A stretch of 64,000 bases of DNA from Uloborus plumipes (GCA_038373865.1 JAXGGA010003889.1:1-64000); one strand, 5' to 3'. Numbered from the stretch's first letter, positions 1 through 13,589 are shown. Notes: generated from the letters alone by a model not told the origin. Numbers and translations are program-made.

Positions 1-16
1 GTTGCACGGGCTGTAA

Positions 17-232
17 TGTAGTGAAGGCAGTTTGAAAAAACTACTCGCCACCAAGGCGGCTCGCCTTTAAAGTAATGAGGAAAGTTTAAACAGTTTACTC
101 GCCGTCAAGGCGGCTCGCCTTTACAGTAGCGAGGAAAGTTTCAAAAAACTACTCGCCGCCAAGGCGGCTCGCCTTTAAAGTACCAAGGAAAAGTTTAATA
201 AACTACTCCCCGATGAAGCGGCTCGCTAAAAA
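17..232. repeat. 54-bp tandem repeat, about four copies
   Basis: The word ACTCGCC recurs at 43, 97 and 151, with a decayed ACTCCCC at 205, an exact 54-bp period. Each unit has a GC-rich inverted-repeat core of the type GCCGCCAAGGCGGC followed by TCGCCTTTA and AGGAAAGTTT. The fourth copy is the most diverged. The array may continue left of the window, since the first copy is near the edge. No coding sense is seen. Confidence 0.85.
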
Positions 233-610
233 GCTTTCCTGCATCAAAGAATCAATCGAATTATTTGCACATGCTTCCTCAAAAATAAAGACGATGTCAA
301 GTAGCGCATGCTTAGCACTCTCCCTAAATAACAAATAAAATTCCTTTCCAAAAATAATTATTTACAAACCGCTTTCTTCCTGTAAAATTATTTGCAAAAT
401 TCTAAACGAAAAAGTTCTTTTAATATTTGGATCGCAGCCAAAAAAAGCCCCTTCTAAAAACAGCAATTGCAATTTTATTTAAAAACACATTTTCAAAATG
501 GTACCAGAGAAAAAATATGTCATTAATAATTAGAATAAAAACAATTGTTAGAACTTTGTTATAACACGTATTCCAAATGACAATGGAAAAAAATAACACT
601 CTTTCATTTT

Positions 611-830
611 AAAAAGTTCAATTTAATTAACGTTTTAATTTAAAATCGCAACGGAAAGAAATAAATATCTTGGAATTTTAAATAGTTCAATAATTTAATT
701 AACGTTTTAATTCAAAATGGCAACGGTAAGAAATAAATATCTTGGAATTTTAAGCAGTTCAATAATTTAATTAACGTTTTTATTCAAAATGGCAACGGTA
801 AGAAATGTCTTGGAAGTTTAATCATTTATT
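611..830. repeat. Approximately 70-bp tandem repeat, three copies
   Basis: Three head-to-tail units begin at the word GTTCAA (616, 685 and 757; periods 69 and 72). Each contains TTTAATTAACGTTTTAAT, then a GCAACGG word and ATCTTGGAATTTTA. The last unit has lost a few bases (AGAAATGTCTTGG). AT-rich and non-coding. Confidence 0.8.
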
Positions 831-970
831 AGGCTTAATCGCTTTAAACTTGACTACTTATTAATTGATATCTTCGCTAATTAAAATCGTATAATTATAT
901 AAACTGAAACTAATGAAGCCTGAAAAATTACCTATCTATCGGTACCTGGTTCGACTTTCAGTTCATTGGC
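831..970. repeat. 140-bp direct repeat, copy 1
   Basis: This segment starts AGGCTTAATCGCTTTAAA and ends GACTTTCAGTTCATTGGC. It is repeated almost unchanged at 1243-1382, 412 bp downstream in the same orientation. The intervening DNA contains an (AGAT)n(AGAA)n microsatellite. The pair looks like a local segmental duplication or two copies of an unidentified repeat. Confidence 0.8.
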
Positions 971-990
971 GTTCAGGAGAAAGAAGCGTG

Positions 991-1030
991 ACATAGATAG
1001 ATAGATAGAAAGAAAGAAAGAAAGAAAGAT
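991..1030. repeat. (AGAT)n(AGAA)n microsatellite
   Basis: A short run of GATA-type tetranucleotides passes directly into GAAA tetranucleotides between the two copies of the 140-bp duplication. Confidence 0.85.
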
Positions 1031-1242
1031 ACTCGGTTTTTAATATAAGTAGATGATGGCTTTTCAACAAATGAATGTTTCAAAATTTTACAAGTAGCTA
1101 GAGATAAAAATACTACGTGAGTGGACCAATTGTGAGTTTCGTGTTTGACTTAGTTAAGCCTTCATTCAAAATTCTCATTATCATTGTTATTACTGATTCA
1201 TAGCAACCACGTTTTGCAACAATGTATTTCATATTTCATCAT

Positions 1243-1382
1243 AGGCTTAATCGCTTTAAATTTGACTACTTATTAATTCATACCTTCGCTAATTAAAATC
1301 GTATAATTATATAAGTTGAAACTAATGAAGCCTGAAATATTACCTATCTATTGGTACCTGGTTCGACTTTCAGTTCATTGGC
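1243..1382. repeat. 140-bp direct repeat, copy 2
   Basis: Near-identical to 831-970 in the same orientation, differing at a few scattered bases. Confidence 0.8.
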
Positions 1383-2070
1383 AAAAATTGTACAAAACAT
1401 TGTTTTTTTTTTAATATTTTCACATTTAAAGCGCAGAAAAAGTCATTAGTTCAAGTCCCCTTTTTCAATTGAAACGTCATTTAAATAGGGTTGATTACAA
1501 AAACTGTTACTGATCACTGAAATTCTATTTTAAAATATGGGACTCATTTTTAACATATTATTTTAAATCTAATACTTTCACATTTTGATTAACATAGTAA
1601 ACCATGCGTATGATATCTTATTAATTATTAATTCGCTCGTTGGAGAGCCCCCTTGTGAATTTACTGAGATTGTCAAATTCCTGAATAAATAAATGCTAAT
1701 CTCCGAGATAAAGAAACATGATATTGAAGTTGCATTGATTGGAATGTTTATTGACTTTGTATTTTGATCACACTTAGAACACCTCTAAAAATACACCTTT
1801 TATTTACTTATAATTAAAGCTTCCGTAAAATGTCAAAATTTTGCAAAAGTAGCCCCGTAATCAAAAATCCAAACATTCTTCGAATTTAATTGCTTCCTTA
1901 AAATGTTCTCTGTTTTTTTTCGTATTTATAATGTGGATTTCCTTTTGCTGGGAAAGTGTATAGTATAAAATAAGTATACAGTGTGATAAAGCTATAAACA
2001 ACCCATATTTTTATGGAAAAGAAATAAACACAGGACATTAGCATCATGGTTAAAAAAGAAAATCCACAAA
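1383..2070. other. Unassigned AT-rich DNA
   Basis: No open frame of useful length, no terminal repeats and no recognisable element were seen between the second 140-bp repeat and the Helitron 5' end. Confidence 0.5.
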
Positions 2071-2803
2071 TCTATATCAATAAAAATGAGTGAATGCTTG
2101 TTTGTTTGTATACTTATTCTCTATACAAATCCACAGTTTGCGTCAGATTTTCATCAAACTTGACACAGATGTTCCTTGATGCCCTAGAATTCTCATAGGC
2201 GGGGTCTTGAAATTTAAAAAAAATCTAAAAAGCTCAAATTCAAGTGTTTTGTCAAAAAATGACCCTTTTATAGGAATCTAGCCTATTATTAGGCCTATTT
2301 TTTTAATCGACATGAGCCTTGACTTACAAATTGATAAAATTTATGGAATTTAAATATTAGCATTTTCCAACAAAGATTGAAATTAAAACAATGAATTTTC
2401 ATTTCAAGGCTCACCTATTTCATTTTTGCATGAAATAAGTCAAAAACAATTATAATTCATTTTCTCATTTGGCACAAAATATGTATGATACAGAAAATTT
2501 TTTTCTTATCCTCCTATCAGAGGAATTATGCAAAAACATGGATTAAAAGCCTTATACATGTTTCGCTTTTAGCTCTTTTAGAACTTTTTGTACAACCATG
2601 TGGACTGAATTCAACCAAATAAGAGGTATGTTGCAATAATAAAATGGCCTTTAAAATCAGAAAATGGCCTTTCTAGGCCTATATTTGTAATCGACATGAA
2701 CCTTTAAGTATACAACTTGATAAAATTACGGATATTTAATTCTAATTTTTACGAGCTTTTTTTTAGTCCTCCTATTAGAGGAATTATGCTAAATGTGGAT
2801 TAA

Positions 2804-3466
2804 GGCTACAGTGGACAAATAAAATTGATTTTTTTCAATTATTGATTTATATGTCTAAAACTTTGTGTGCTTGTATTATTGTTTATTTACGACATCTAAA
2901 AGCATAAAAAAACACAAATTAGTGCCAAAACAATGAATATTTTTTTTCAAATTTCAAATTTAAACATTTTTTTAACAAAATTTCAAAATGTTCCAGGCGT
3001 CGCATTTTTTTCTCAAACTTTGAATTTCCACTTAATTTCCAATCATTAGGCATGGTGGCACAAAACAATGCATTATATGCAATGTTTTATGAGATAGTTT
3101 ATAAAAGATGGCTGAAAATAAAAATTTTCAGTTGAAAAAATCATATAAATTTTCATTTTCAGCCATCTTTTATAAACTATCACATAAAACATTGCATGTA
3201 ATGCATTGTTTTATGCAATCATGCGTAATGATTGGAAATTAAGTGGAAATTCAAAGTTTGAAAAAAAATTGCGACGCCTGGAACATTTTGAAATTTGTTA
3301 AAAAAATGTTTAAATTTGAAATTTGAAAAAAAAAATCATTGTTTTTGCACTAATTTGTTTTTTTATGCTTTTAGATGTAGTAAATATACAATAATACAAG
3401 CACACAAAGTTTTAGACATATAAATCAATAATTGAAAAAAATCAATTTTATTCGTCCACTGTAGCC
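2804..3466. mobile_element. 663-bp fully palindromic MITE with TTAA target repeats
   Basis: The two halves are near-perfect reverse complements over about 330 bp each, meeting near 3135. The ends are GGCTACAGTGGAC and GTCCACTGTAGCC, flanked by TTAA on both sides (2800-2803 and 3467-3470). TTAA duplication is characteristic of piggyBac-type and Kolobok-type elements, but the terminal bases (GGC) are not the usual piggyBac CCC, so the superfamily is left open. It lies inside the Helitron and is therefore younger. No protein is encoded. Confidence 0.75.
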
Positions 3467-3644
3467 TTAAAAACATCATAAAACCTCATACTTTTTCGCT
3501 TTTACTTGATGCTTTTTTTTTGTGAACTTTCCGTGAATCATGTTTTTCTTCCAGATTTTAACCACTCTTGGGTCAGAGGTTCTTTGATGCACTAGAAATC
3601 ACATGGGCGGAATTTTGAACTTTGCTATGTTGTATTAATACGCA

Positions 3645-3671
3645 CCCGGGCAACGCCGGGTATAAAGCTAG
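3645..3671 (+). terminator. Helitron 3' hairpin and CTAG end
   Basis: CCCGG-GCAACG-CCGGG forms a 5-bp GC stem with a 6-base loop, followed by TATAAAG and CTAG. In Helitrons this hairpin marks the 3' terminus for rolling-circle transposition. Confidence 0.75.
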
Positions 3672-5400
3672 TAAAAATATATAAGAGGCGTCTGTAAAGT
3701 AACGTTTACATTTTAAGTTTTTACAAAAATGAATCAAATATAGACCTAGATTTATATATGTATATAAATCTCTATCAAAGTATCCTCCCCCCCCCCCCCA
3801 AAAAAAAAGAATAAAAACACTCTGTTTCAACAAAATGACCTTTCTGTACGGCTATCCGATTCTTTGAATATCTAATGTTGATTTGAAAGTATCATAGCTA
3901 ATACAGCAAAATATTTCTCGCAGGGTACACTGCATATCGAACACTTGATTTTATGATCATTGTATTAAATAACGATTATGGTATTGTTAAGGGATGATAT
4001 TAATGTTAATTAGTTTAATTGTGAAGCATATTATTCATTATCTCCATGATTTGTGACTAAATGTATCGGTAGTTTGTAACTAATTATGGTTCAATTAATT
4101 TGAAAATATTATGCAGCTAAGCGAAAGAAAAAAACAGTCCCTTGGTGCCATTCCCACTCCGAAAAATACGTAAATTTACTTGTCCCCTGTCAAGATTAAT
4201 TAAAAAAAAACACAAATTCCATTTGGCCTTCTTCTGAATCAAAGTAATAGATTTTTTTTCTGAGCAATAATACTATAATTATACTAACGTCAAAAGTATT
4301 ACCGGACAGCTTCTGTACTAAAAACTATGGGTTTAGGGAGACTCACCCATAGATAAATAAACTAAATAACAGCAAATTAATAAAGAGGAAAAATGGGGAT
4401 GATACAAAGCTGGAATTACACCATCCATGAAGTTAAGAAAATGGTACAGCGTGTATGTCGTTACCGTTGGATATAATACTATAAAATTACAATATTTATA
4501 TATATGGTTACTACTGGAATATTAACTCAGAATTCTCGTTATAATGCTGACTTACGGGAAAAACATAGCTCAGATAGAAAAAAAAAGCCAAAGTGAGTCT
4601 GTCTCACTGGCAGAGCTGTAAAATTGTTTTCAAATCTTTCATTGCAAAATTTTATGTTTCTGAACATATACATGAGATAAATCCCTGTAACAAATGTTCA
4701 AATGAAATATCGACACTTTTGTCCTACCAACTAATAAAAAAGGACTAGATTATTTTTTTCGTGAGATATTTTTGTTTCTCGTATCCAATATTTCCTTCCC
4801 TTAGTGTTTCAAATCAGACGACTGTCAGTTTGAAGCAGAGGACAAAGCCAAATATATATCTAGAAAAAATATCTTCTAATGGTCCATTAAAGGCACGGAG
4901 CGAGGAAAAAATATCATTTTTGTTCAGCCCTCACCCCAATATTACTGTAATAAATGATCCAATTTTGTTCTTATTAACAATCCTTCCCACTGGTGCTTCC
5001 CTAGCTACGGAAACACTCCGCAAAATGTTAAAAGAAGAAAATGTTTTTTCAACGTTTTTCTGCCTTGGAAAGGATTACTTTTTTCCCCACTTTAATTCGG
5101 TTTTCACTTAGGAACTTTTCCGTTACTGAACTCTATGGATACCGTCTAATCATTCGAGTGTAAACAAACAGTGCAAAATGATTTTTTTTTTTCATCACAT
5201 TACCTCCTTTGTGCCATTTTGTGATTGCTTTTATTGATTTTGTCACAAGAACTGCTTTATTTAACGGTTAATCTCATGATGGTTGTGCTGTAACCAATTT
5301 TTCATTTTGATCTTCTATCCAATGTTTGAGACAAACGCAGATCTACGTGCCAAGCTGTATAAATAACAAAAATTAAGTTAATACAATGAAATGAGATTCG
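3672..5400. other. Unassigned AT-rich DNA with poly(C)/poly(A) run
   Basis: Contains a C14/A8 run near 3787-3808 and otherwise AT-rich sequence. A 116-codon open frame at 4761-5111 (+) has no recognisable domain and no supporting context, so it is not called as a gene. Confidence 0.45.
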
Positions 5401-5404
5401 TTTG

Positions 5405-5640
5405 AAGACATACAATGTAAAAAATATATGTTGTTTTTCTAGTATAATACAGCTAATTTAATAGTAACAAATTGTAAAAATTGCTAATTTAACAGTAACA
5501 AACTGAAATTGCTGCTTTACTGAAATAAACTGTAAAAATGCTAGTTTTACAGTTTATTACGGTGCATTTTACAGTTTTGAACTGGAACCTCTGCTACCAG
5601 TATTATACTGTAAAAACAAGTTTATGTTTTGTAGTGTATA
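5405..5640 (+). repeat. ACAG-word repeat element, copy 1
   Basis: The segment is built from variants of the word ACAGTAATAAACTGTAAAATTGC and ends with the conserved block TGGAACCTCTGCTACCAGTA, then TACTGTAAAAACA. The same arrangement in the same orientation recurs at 63660-63970. The word is an imperfect palindrome (TTTACAG/CTGTAAA), so both strands look similar. It is probably a non-autonomous DNA element or a short satellite-derived unit; no target duplication was clear. Confidence 0.65.
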
Positions 5641-6001
5641 TTTAACAATGTTCATACAAAAGCACATTTGCTTTAAATTGTGCATAAGCAAGATTACTTG
5701 CAATGCAAATATTAATGATGCTGAAGCATTTTGAATAACTTTAACCATTCTTATCGTGCCAAAAATTAATGCAGTGAAAAAAAATTGCATGTAAAGTTGG
5801 TTACGTTTACCAAACATAGATTCTTTACGAAACATGTTGGATCATTGCATTTAAAGTAGCAGTCAGAAGCCGTGACAAGTGAAATCGGAACCGGTTTTCT
5901 GCAGATTAAAACTATTTCCTCAAAATTGAAGATACCAGGCTACTTAAATTTTAATTTTATTTTCATTTTGTATTCACCTATTTATGAATAACTACGTCTC
6001 A

Positions 6002-6145
6002 GGGCCCTGCTCCACATCAGCAGAAAACGCGACCGAAACCGAAGGCAGAAACTGAAAATCCGAGTACTTTCCATAGGAATACCATTCAATCCGTTTTACG
6101 TTTCTGCTGTATTTTTCTGCTTTACGTCAATGTGGAGCAGGGCCC
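6002..6145. mobile_element. 144-bp PIF/Harbinger-type MITE, copy 1
   Basis: The termini GGGCCCTGCTCCACAT and ATGTGGAGCAGGGCCC are perfect inverted repeats, flanked by TCA on both sides (5999-6001 and 6146-6148). Inside, AGCAGAAAA words and GTTTCTGC words are also inverted. A second copy at 60499-60635 is flanked by TAA. Three-base duplications of TWA or similar type are typical of PIF/Harbinger elements. No coding capacity. Confidence 0.8.
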
Positions 6146-6148
6146 TCA

Positions 6149-7540
6149 ATGTTTATCAACAGCAATAAAAACAATATTTTATAGTTCAAAAAAAGAAAAA
6201 AGTGAAAGCAGATAAAATGCGTTGAAATGATACAAAAGTATTCAGTATGTGAATACAACTGTACGAGTTTTATACGAGATGGTAAATGTGCTTAGTTCAG
6301 AATTACCTTATGCTTTTGAAGTGAAAAAACTGAATGAATAAAACACATTGACTTTCTTGGTTAGTTGAAAACAAATAGTTTAAACTCCATTATAAAACCT
6401 CTACAAATCAGTATATTAAATATAAAACTGATATAGAACAATATTTTAACGCATAATTAAACCCACTAAATAAATACCACAAAGTATTAAATACAAAATA
6501 CCCATAAAGTATTTAATTAAAAAATAAACAAAAGAAACAACCAACAAAAGAAGACTCTAAGCAGAGTTTTACATTTTTTTCTACTCATCCCTTTTATGTT
6601 ATATTTTAGGAAAACATAAATATAAAAGGAACGACATGACCGTTACATATAACATTTGCCATAAATACACAGCTAAAAAAGTTCAAAACACTAATTTAAT
6701 AACATTAATAGATAACAAATGCTTTTCTTAGTAATCACTGACCATTCAGTAATTTTCCCCAGCATAATTAAGTACGCAATACAAATTCATTTGCAGCCTT
6801 TTTTCGAATTAGTTTACTATTATGTTTCTGCATTAAACGCAATTCTTTTACATAATCATTTAAATACACGTCAGGACTGAGCGCAATTTTTTCTTGCTTT
6901 TTACTCCAAAAAAATGCTCCCAGTTCAAAAAAAAAAAAAACTGTCTGTTATTGTTTACATTTGGCAGGCTCTCAATTTATGACAAAAAAAAAAAAAAAGT
7001 CAAATGACACATGGTTTCATGCTCAAAATGAAAGACGTTACTCTTTTCTTAACCTCAGTAGAACACTTAAAAAATGCAAAATGAATTTAAACTGAAACCA
7101 TTCCTTTTTATGTATTGGAAAACTCCCAAGTTATTAAAATACGTGAATGCAGCGCGTGATCAGTTTCCAAAAAATCGGACTTTATGACGCTGTTTTTCAT
7201 GTCTTGTTTAAGCGTCTATCATAACTCAAGTTTCAGCATTACTGGTTGCATACACATTGCGGGTTCTTTTTTTCCCTTCAGCTCTAAAACTTATTTTTTA
7301 TTTCCTTTCTTTGAAAAATCTTTTGTCATATCAAGCTTTAATTTGATAAATTGATCCTGTTTCGAAAATATTTTTCGTGGTCTGAGATTGTGTTTTCTGC
7401 ATGGCGAAAGGCATTTAAGCCTCCCATTTCTAAAAGGAGAAAAAAACATCTTTTGGTAATGGAGGAATAATAATTATCTAAACCCCAAGCACATACGCGT
7501 GTGTATGTATGTGTATATGTGTGTATGTACTTGTATGCGT
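6149..7540. other. Unassigned AT-rich DNA
   Basis: No gene or element recognised. Several A runs (near 6930 and 6985) and short AT repeats only. Confidence 0.45.
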
Positions 7541-7544
7541 GTAT

Positions 7545-8011
<467 letters not shown>

Positions 8012-9160
8012 AGGTCACTTCTGCAGATCATTTCCACCCGCGAAGTAGGAATGAACTTACTAACACTTCTACAACGTGTGAAGCGATAGCCGACATGCTG
8101 TATAGTCAAGTTTCAACTCATTGCTATAATTTAGGAGGGGGGGGGGTCATCGTATAACGGGACGTGTAATTCATAATTCTGCTTAAATTCCTTTTTGGCC
8201 ATTTGGCTGGTACAACAATGGGCAAAGTCAGCAATGCATAGAGTTTTGGCACAAAAAGTCAACGGGCAGTCCGTTGATGCCTTACCAAGCTTCGTAGTGT
8301 CCATTTTGGCGTTTCAACAGGTACCTAGAGCTGGTCGTTCTATGCAGTGTGATATAGACTGATTTCGGCTAAAACTCGAAATACAATTAACATCAACTTA
8401 TAGGAAAACCCTCTGTAGCACTAAAGACTATTTTCCAGCGTTTGGTGCCAATAGACATAGTCAAAAGCGTGAAACATGTAGCTGACAGAGCCGCAACGTT
8501 CACAGCGCTTAGATAAGTAAAACTCTCTACAGAAACGCGAGGTTAGTGACATACTCCTGAACCATATCCTCACTGTATACAAAAAAACAGATGTTGTACG
8601 GCAATCAAGGGCTCAACTCACATTGACTTCATAAAGAGAACCATAAAACAGATGCCCAAACCAAGCCTCGATCCGCAGATCTTCCTCCCCTCCATTCTAA
8701 GCTTTATTTTTACTTCGAAGTGTTTAACTAATAACAACTTTGCATGCTCAGTAATATTTTTTTAATGAATAAACTCCCGAATATTACGTACTTTTAATAA
8801 TTCTGATATACCTGTCGTCTCTTAAACTTTTGCCGGATGCGCAGTGTCGGCATAAAAAAAATCATGCAGCATTAACGATATGTCATATAACAAAGAAATT
8901 TTCGAACAAAACAGCTACCCTTTAAACTCTATCAAAGCTTGGCACATCACTTGGCAGTACGGGAGCAAAAGTGACTATAATCACAAATTTGAAAAAAAAA
9001 AAAAAAAGAAAGAAAAAAGAACGTACTAATTATTAATTTAAATATTCCACCAACCTAACACAAAGTTGAGTATTGTGAGATTAAACTAAAAGAAAAGAAA
9101 AAAAAAAACTTATCGACGATGTATTTCAAAAATCCTATTCATTTATTAGAACATTTTTCT
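8012..9160. other. Unassigned sequence of higher complexity
   Basis: 8150-8700 is less AT-rich than its surroundings (includes a G9 run near 8138) but has no long open frame, terminal repeat or recognised homology. Confidence 0.4.
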
Positions 9161-9161
9161 A

Positions 9162-9326
9162 AAGCAGTGAGTAACCTGCAATACACCGCCGTCCCTAAGC
9201 AAGGGCTAAGGCAGTAACATGCAATACACCGCCAACTCGGTTATTTCCATCCATGGACTGCAGTTTCGCGTTTCGTATTGCGTATTTCTGCCGTAGCCCT
9301 TGCTTAGGGGCGGTTACTCACTGCTT
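9162..9326. mobile_element. 165-bp MITE with TA target repeats
   Basis: The ends AAGCAGTGAGTAACC and GGTTACTCACTGCTT are inverted repeats flanked by TA. A second inverted pair lies inside (CCTAAGCAAGGGCTAAGGCA against TGCCGTAGCCCTTGCTTAGG). A short similar end, ATTACTCACTGCTTTA, occurs near 41203-41218. Consistent with a Tc1/mariner-type MITE; family not identified. Confidence 0.65.
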
Positions 9327-9328
9327 TA

Positions 9329-10423
9329 TACCTAAACTCTGCCTTAAAATTCACGAGTTGTACCGTACCAAGTGGTAGCTAATTTGAAATTAGACTACCG
9401 CTCGCTGGTAAAAAAAATGTATTTACCAATATTTTTCTTTTTATTAGTTTCACTTTTTGTAACCAAGGTGTGACATTTTTGTATATTTTTTAATAAAAAC
9501 TCTGAAATTCGCTTATATAAATCTTTTCACAAAAGCAAGGCAGCGCCCATGCTAATATTACGATCTGCAAAAAGGATTTTTGTAACCATTAAGCAGGTTC
9601 GTATAAAAGTCAGGTTTTTAGGACGTAAGTTATTGAGCTTTCAACTTGTTATGGGATTGCTGTGAGGCACTTTAACTTATTAAGATAAGTTTTCCAACCC
9701 TCAGCTCCCAGCTGTCACATAACATCAAACATTTCATCCGATTTAATGTGAACCATCAAAACTTTTACCGCAATAAAAAACAACACAAATGTAACGCGCA
9801 GCTAAAAAATAAGTGCAACTTCATATTATACCCCAGCTTTTACTCAATGACCATCTGTTACTTAGAAGCCTGCAAATACGTCTACAGCCCACCAAAGAAG
9901 TAAAAAATAAAGTTTCAAAGGATGTTCTAAACTAGAATAATACTAGGAGGAAGTGTTAAAAAATAAGAATAACTACAAAAACCTCTTCGAAAGATTAACG
10001 ACACTAAGCTGAATTATTACATTTACAAATTGCCTCATATAACTGTAAAAGTTCACAGAGGACAAAGAAATAATGCATGAATTTGTGGGACCTTGTTGTT
10101 ATTTTATGACTGCGGTGGTCATGTCCGTTTATTCCAGGAAGCATTTTATAACACCGCTACCAAAGTAATTGAAGTATTACTGGATGGATCCTTCTGATTA
10201 TGTTTCATATTTAAGGGACCATCTATTCATCAAATTTCTGAGGCTATCTGAGATATGATTTGGAAACTAATGCATACTTACCAAAATATATATAATGCAT
10301 CATAACAGAATATTCAGTTAAATATTGCTTTTTCACAAAAAAAAAAAATAAATTAGCAAGCTCCTTGTTTTGTTTTCTGGAGTTTAAAAAAATTATAAGT
10401 CATATTGCAATAGCTTTTTTTAG
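9329..10423. other. Unassigned AT-rich DNA
   Basis: No gene, terminal repeat or recognised element seen. Confidence 0.4.
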
Positions 10424-10431
10424 TCCTAAAG

Positions 10432-11566
10432 CAGTGGTGGCCAACCCGCGGCACGCGTGCCACAATGTGGCACGGCAGACCAGTAACAGTGGCACGCGAA
10501 GACTTTTTGAAAAAAATTCAAAATGGAGGAAAAAATGTCGATCTCAAAAATATTGGCAAAAACTAAAACCCTAAACTGATAAATATAATGATATTATGAC
10601 AATTAAGTGTTAGGAGGCTGGCTTACAAATTGTCTGAACTACAATATTGCAAAGTACTTAGCGTTAGCTTCGAACATCCAACGAAAGCTGTGACGCAGAA
10701 AATGCTTTGTAAAGCATATTTATGCTTGACACGAATGAAACTTTCGATGCTCAGGAGCGCCCTGATGGGAGGTCACTGTGATCTCCCAACAATTTACGTA
10801 TTCGGTACATTTTACTGAGGGTTTGGCAATTTGAAGACAATATTGCAACATTGAGATTATTTGTTCTTTTTAATTTTTAAAATATGCCTAATGTTTTTTA
10901 TTATTAAATGTTATGCATGTGCGACATGTGCACATGCTTGTATTTTATCATTCAATAAAATTGGAACTTCATTGGGCAAATTGATAATTTTCCCCCTCCC
11001 AAAAATTTTAGTTCGGGGCGCCCTGTCGATGCTGCAGAATGGATTCTTGATCTGCAACAGTTTCAGCTACGAGTGATGAAATTAAAAAAAAAAAAAAAAA
11101 AACTCTGCAAAAGAAACCAGATTGGACAAAATTCGGTATGGTTACACAAAATAAGACCCTTAAATTGTTTTTGTTACATTACTTGAAAATAATTTGGGAA
11201 AAAAACTTCAAAAGTGTCATCGAATTGTCTATCACAAGTTCTTTACCAAGGAATGAGCCTTTTCTCTGTTGGTGACCCTGTAGCGTTCACTGCATTAACA
11301 AACAACGAATCAGAGCTCTGAATGTTTTGTGACTTTTCCCAGGAGAAAGAGGAGAGTATATCAAGTGATTCCTTCATTAAAATGTGCAATAGCTATCCAA
11401 AATAAAAATAGTAATAAGATTTTAGAATTTTTGGGAGTGTGTTTTCAAAATATCTGGAAGGAACGCAATGAGGACTTGGCTACTTAGAAAAGGAGAATAA
11501 CAAATTAGTTTAGCTATGTCATCTCTTAATATCCTGCGTTTAAGTAATTTAAATTTAAGATTGCAC

Positions 11567-11597
<31 letters not shown>

Positions 11598-12516
11598 TAA
11601 ACCAGTAGAGGCTATCTACATTCTTTTGTGATGAAACTTCAGTTTATTTCTCTCTACTTTGGAGAAAAAAGAATAAAACATTAAAAATTAATACTGAAAG
11701 TATCAAACGAAATTTAATAATTTTCTAATGATATATGGAGAAAATTTTACACCGATTTTAAGTATTCATTCAGTGTTCGGTTTGATGATTTTCAGGATCA
11801 TAAAAAAATGCTGATCTTTTCAAATTCTTTGTTTATTTCTCTGCAAGACACTACTTGTTACCCTTTTGAAATCCAAATCGGAAATACTAATCTTTTGCAT
11901 TGGTAATCAAATATAAGAGCTTACTTCAACAAAAAATCACCCACATTGTAAAGAAATTTGGCATTTGTAACAACAAAGTTTTTTTCACATTTACACACTT
12001 TAGCCGCCTGATGCTGTTGTAGATTTGGTTAAAAACGCTTCTAAAGAAATATTTTCTGTTATGAATGCAGAAAAATTGAAATATCGTTGAATATTAATTG
12101 ATAGCACTTAAAACACTTAAACTTCTTAGGATTCTCAAAATCTAATCCAAAAATAAGACTTGGTAAAAAAGATACAGACTCATGAACCACATTAAGTACA
12201 GACTGTTTAATTTTTAGATTAGAATGGTTGATGTCATTTGATTCTATTTTAAGCATAAGCCAACTGAAAGAACCTATAAAAGTGTTTACTAGAGATAACT
12301 CTTAAGTTCGGACTTGTTTTATCTTTATTATCGTTTAGATTTAAATTACTCACATTTAGAAGAAAAAATGTTTCATTTGAGTAAAAATTACATAGTTAGC
12401 CAACATAAAATCTATTAACTTAAAAAAAATCAGTTTGTTGGAAAAACACAATGTGGCACGCTGAATTTTTTCTCTCCAGATAGTGGCACTTTCCCTAAAA
12501 AGGTTGGCCACCCCTG
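10432..12516 (+). mobile_element. Dead hAT transposon with perfect 8-bp target duplication
   Basis: Terminal inverted repeats CAGTGGTGGCCAACC and GGTTGGCCACCCCTG begin and end with CAG/CTG as in hAT elements. The flanking octamer TCCTAAAG is identical on both sides (10424-10431 and 12517-12524), the 8-bp duplication expected of hAT. The 5' subterminal region contains a hairpin word GTGCCACAATGTGGCAC, part of which recurs near the 3' end. The same 5' terminus appears in reverse orientation at 56109-56152. A heavily decayed transposase is on the plus strand. Confidence 0.9.
11200..12190 (+). pseudogene. hAT transposase remnant (GTF2IRD2/ZBED-like C-terminus)
   Basis: No intact frame remains, but fragments on the plus strand in changing frames match the order of conserved blocks in animal hAT transposases. 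An NLNLRLHK block lies at about 11535-11567 (the family has a LN-LNLKLQ motif). An RFDDF...FSNSLF...C-PFEIQIG block lies at about 11777-11885 (family: RF-DF, NPF, LQ-EL). A KEIFSVMNAEKLKYR block lies at about 12040-12090, corresponding to the C-terminal dimerisation region. The frame is broken by stops, shifts and an A-rich expansion at 11567-11594. The assignment rests on motif order read by eye; the N-terminal BED-finger part is not recognisable. Confidence 0.6.
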
Positions 12517-12524
12517 TCCTAAAG

Positions 12525-13589
<1,065 letters not shown>

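Larger units (their letters stand above)
2071..3671 (+). mobile_element. Non-autonomous Helitron
   Basis: The 5' end reads A|TCTATATCAATAAAAATG followed by TTTGTTTGTATAC, the TC-initial start familiar from arthropod and mollusc Helitrons. The 3' end has the GC hairpin CCCGGGCAACGCCGGG at 3645-3660 and, eight bases on, CTAG (3668-3671) followed by T. This fits the CTRR terminus and insertion between A and T known for Helitrons. No Rep/helicase frame is present, so it depends on other copies for movement. About 660 bp of its length is a later palindromic insertion (2804-3466). Sequence just inside the 5' end (CAAATCCACAGTTTGCG onward) also occurs at 59820-59990, showing a family. Confidence 0.75.

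Noticed and set aside
4761..5111. 116-codon plus-strand frame
   Set aside because: No recognisable domain, no intron or promoter context, and length within chance range for a 64-kb AT-rich window.
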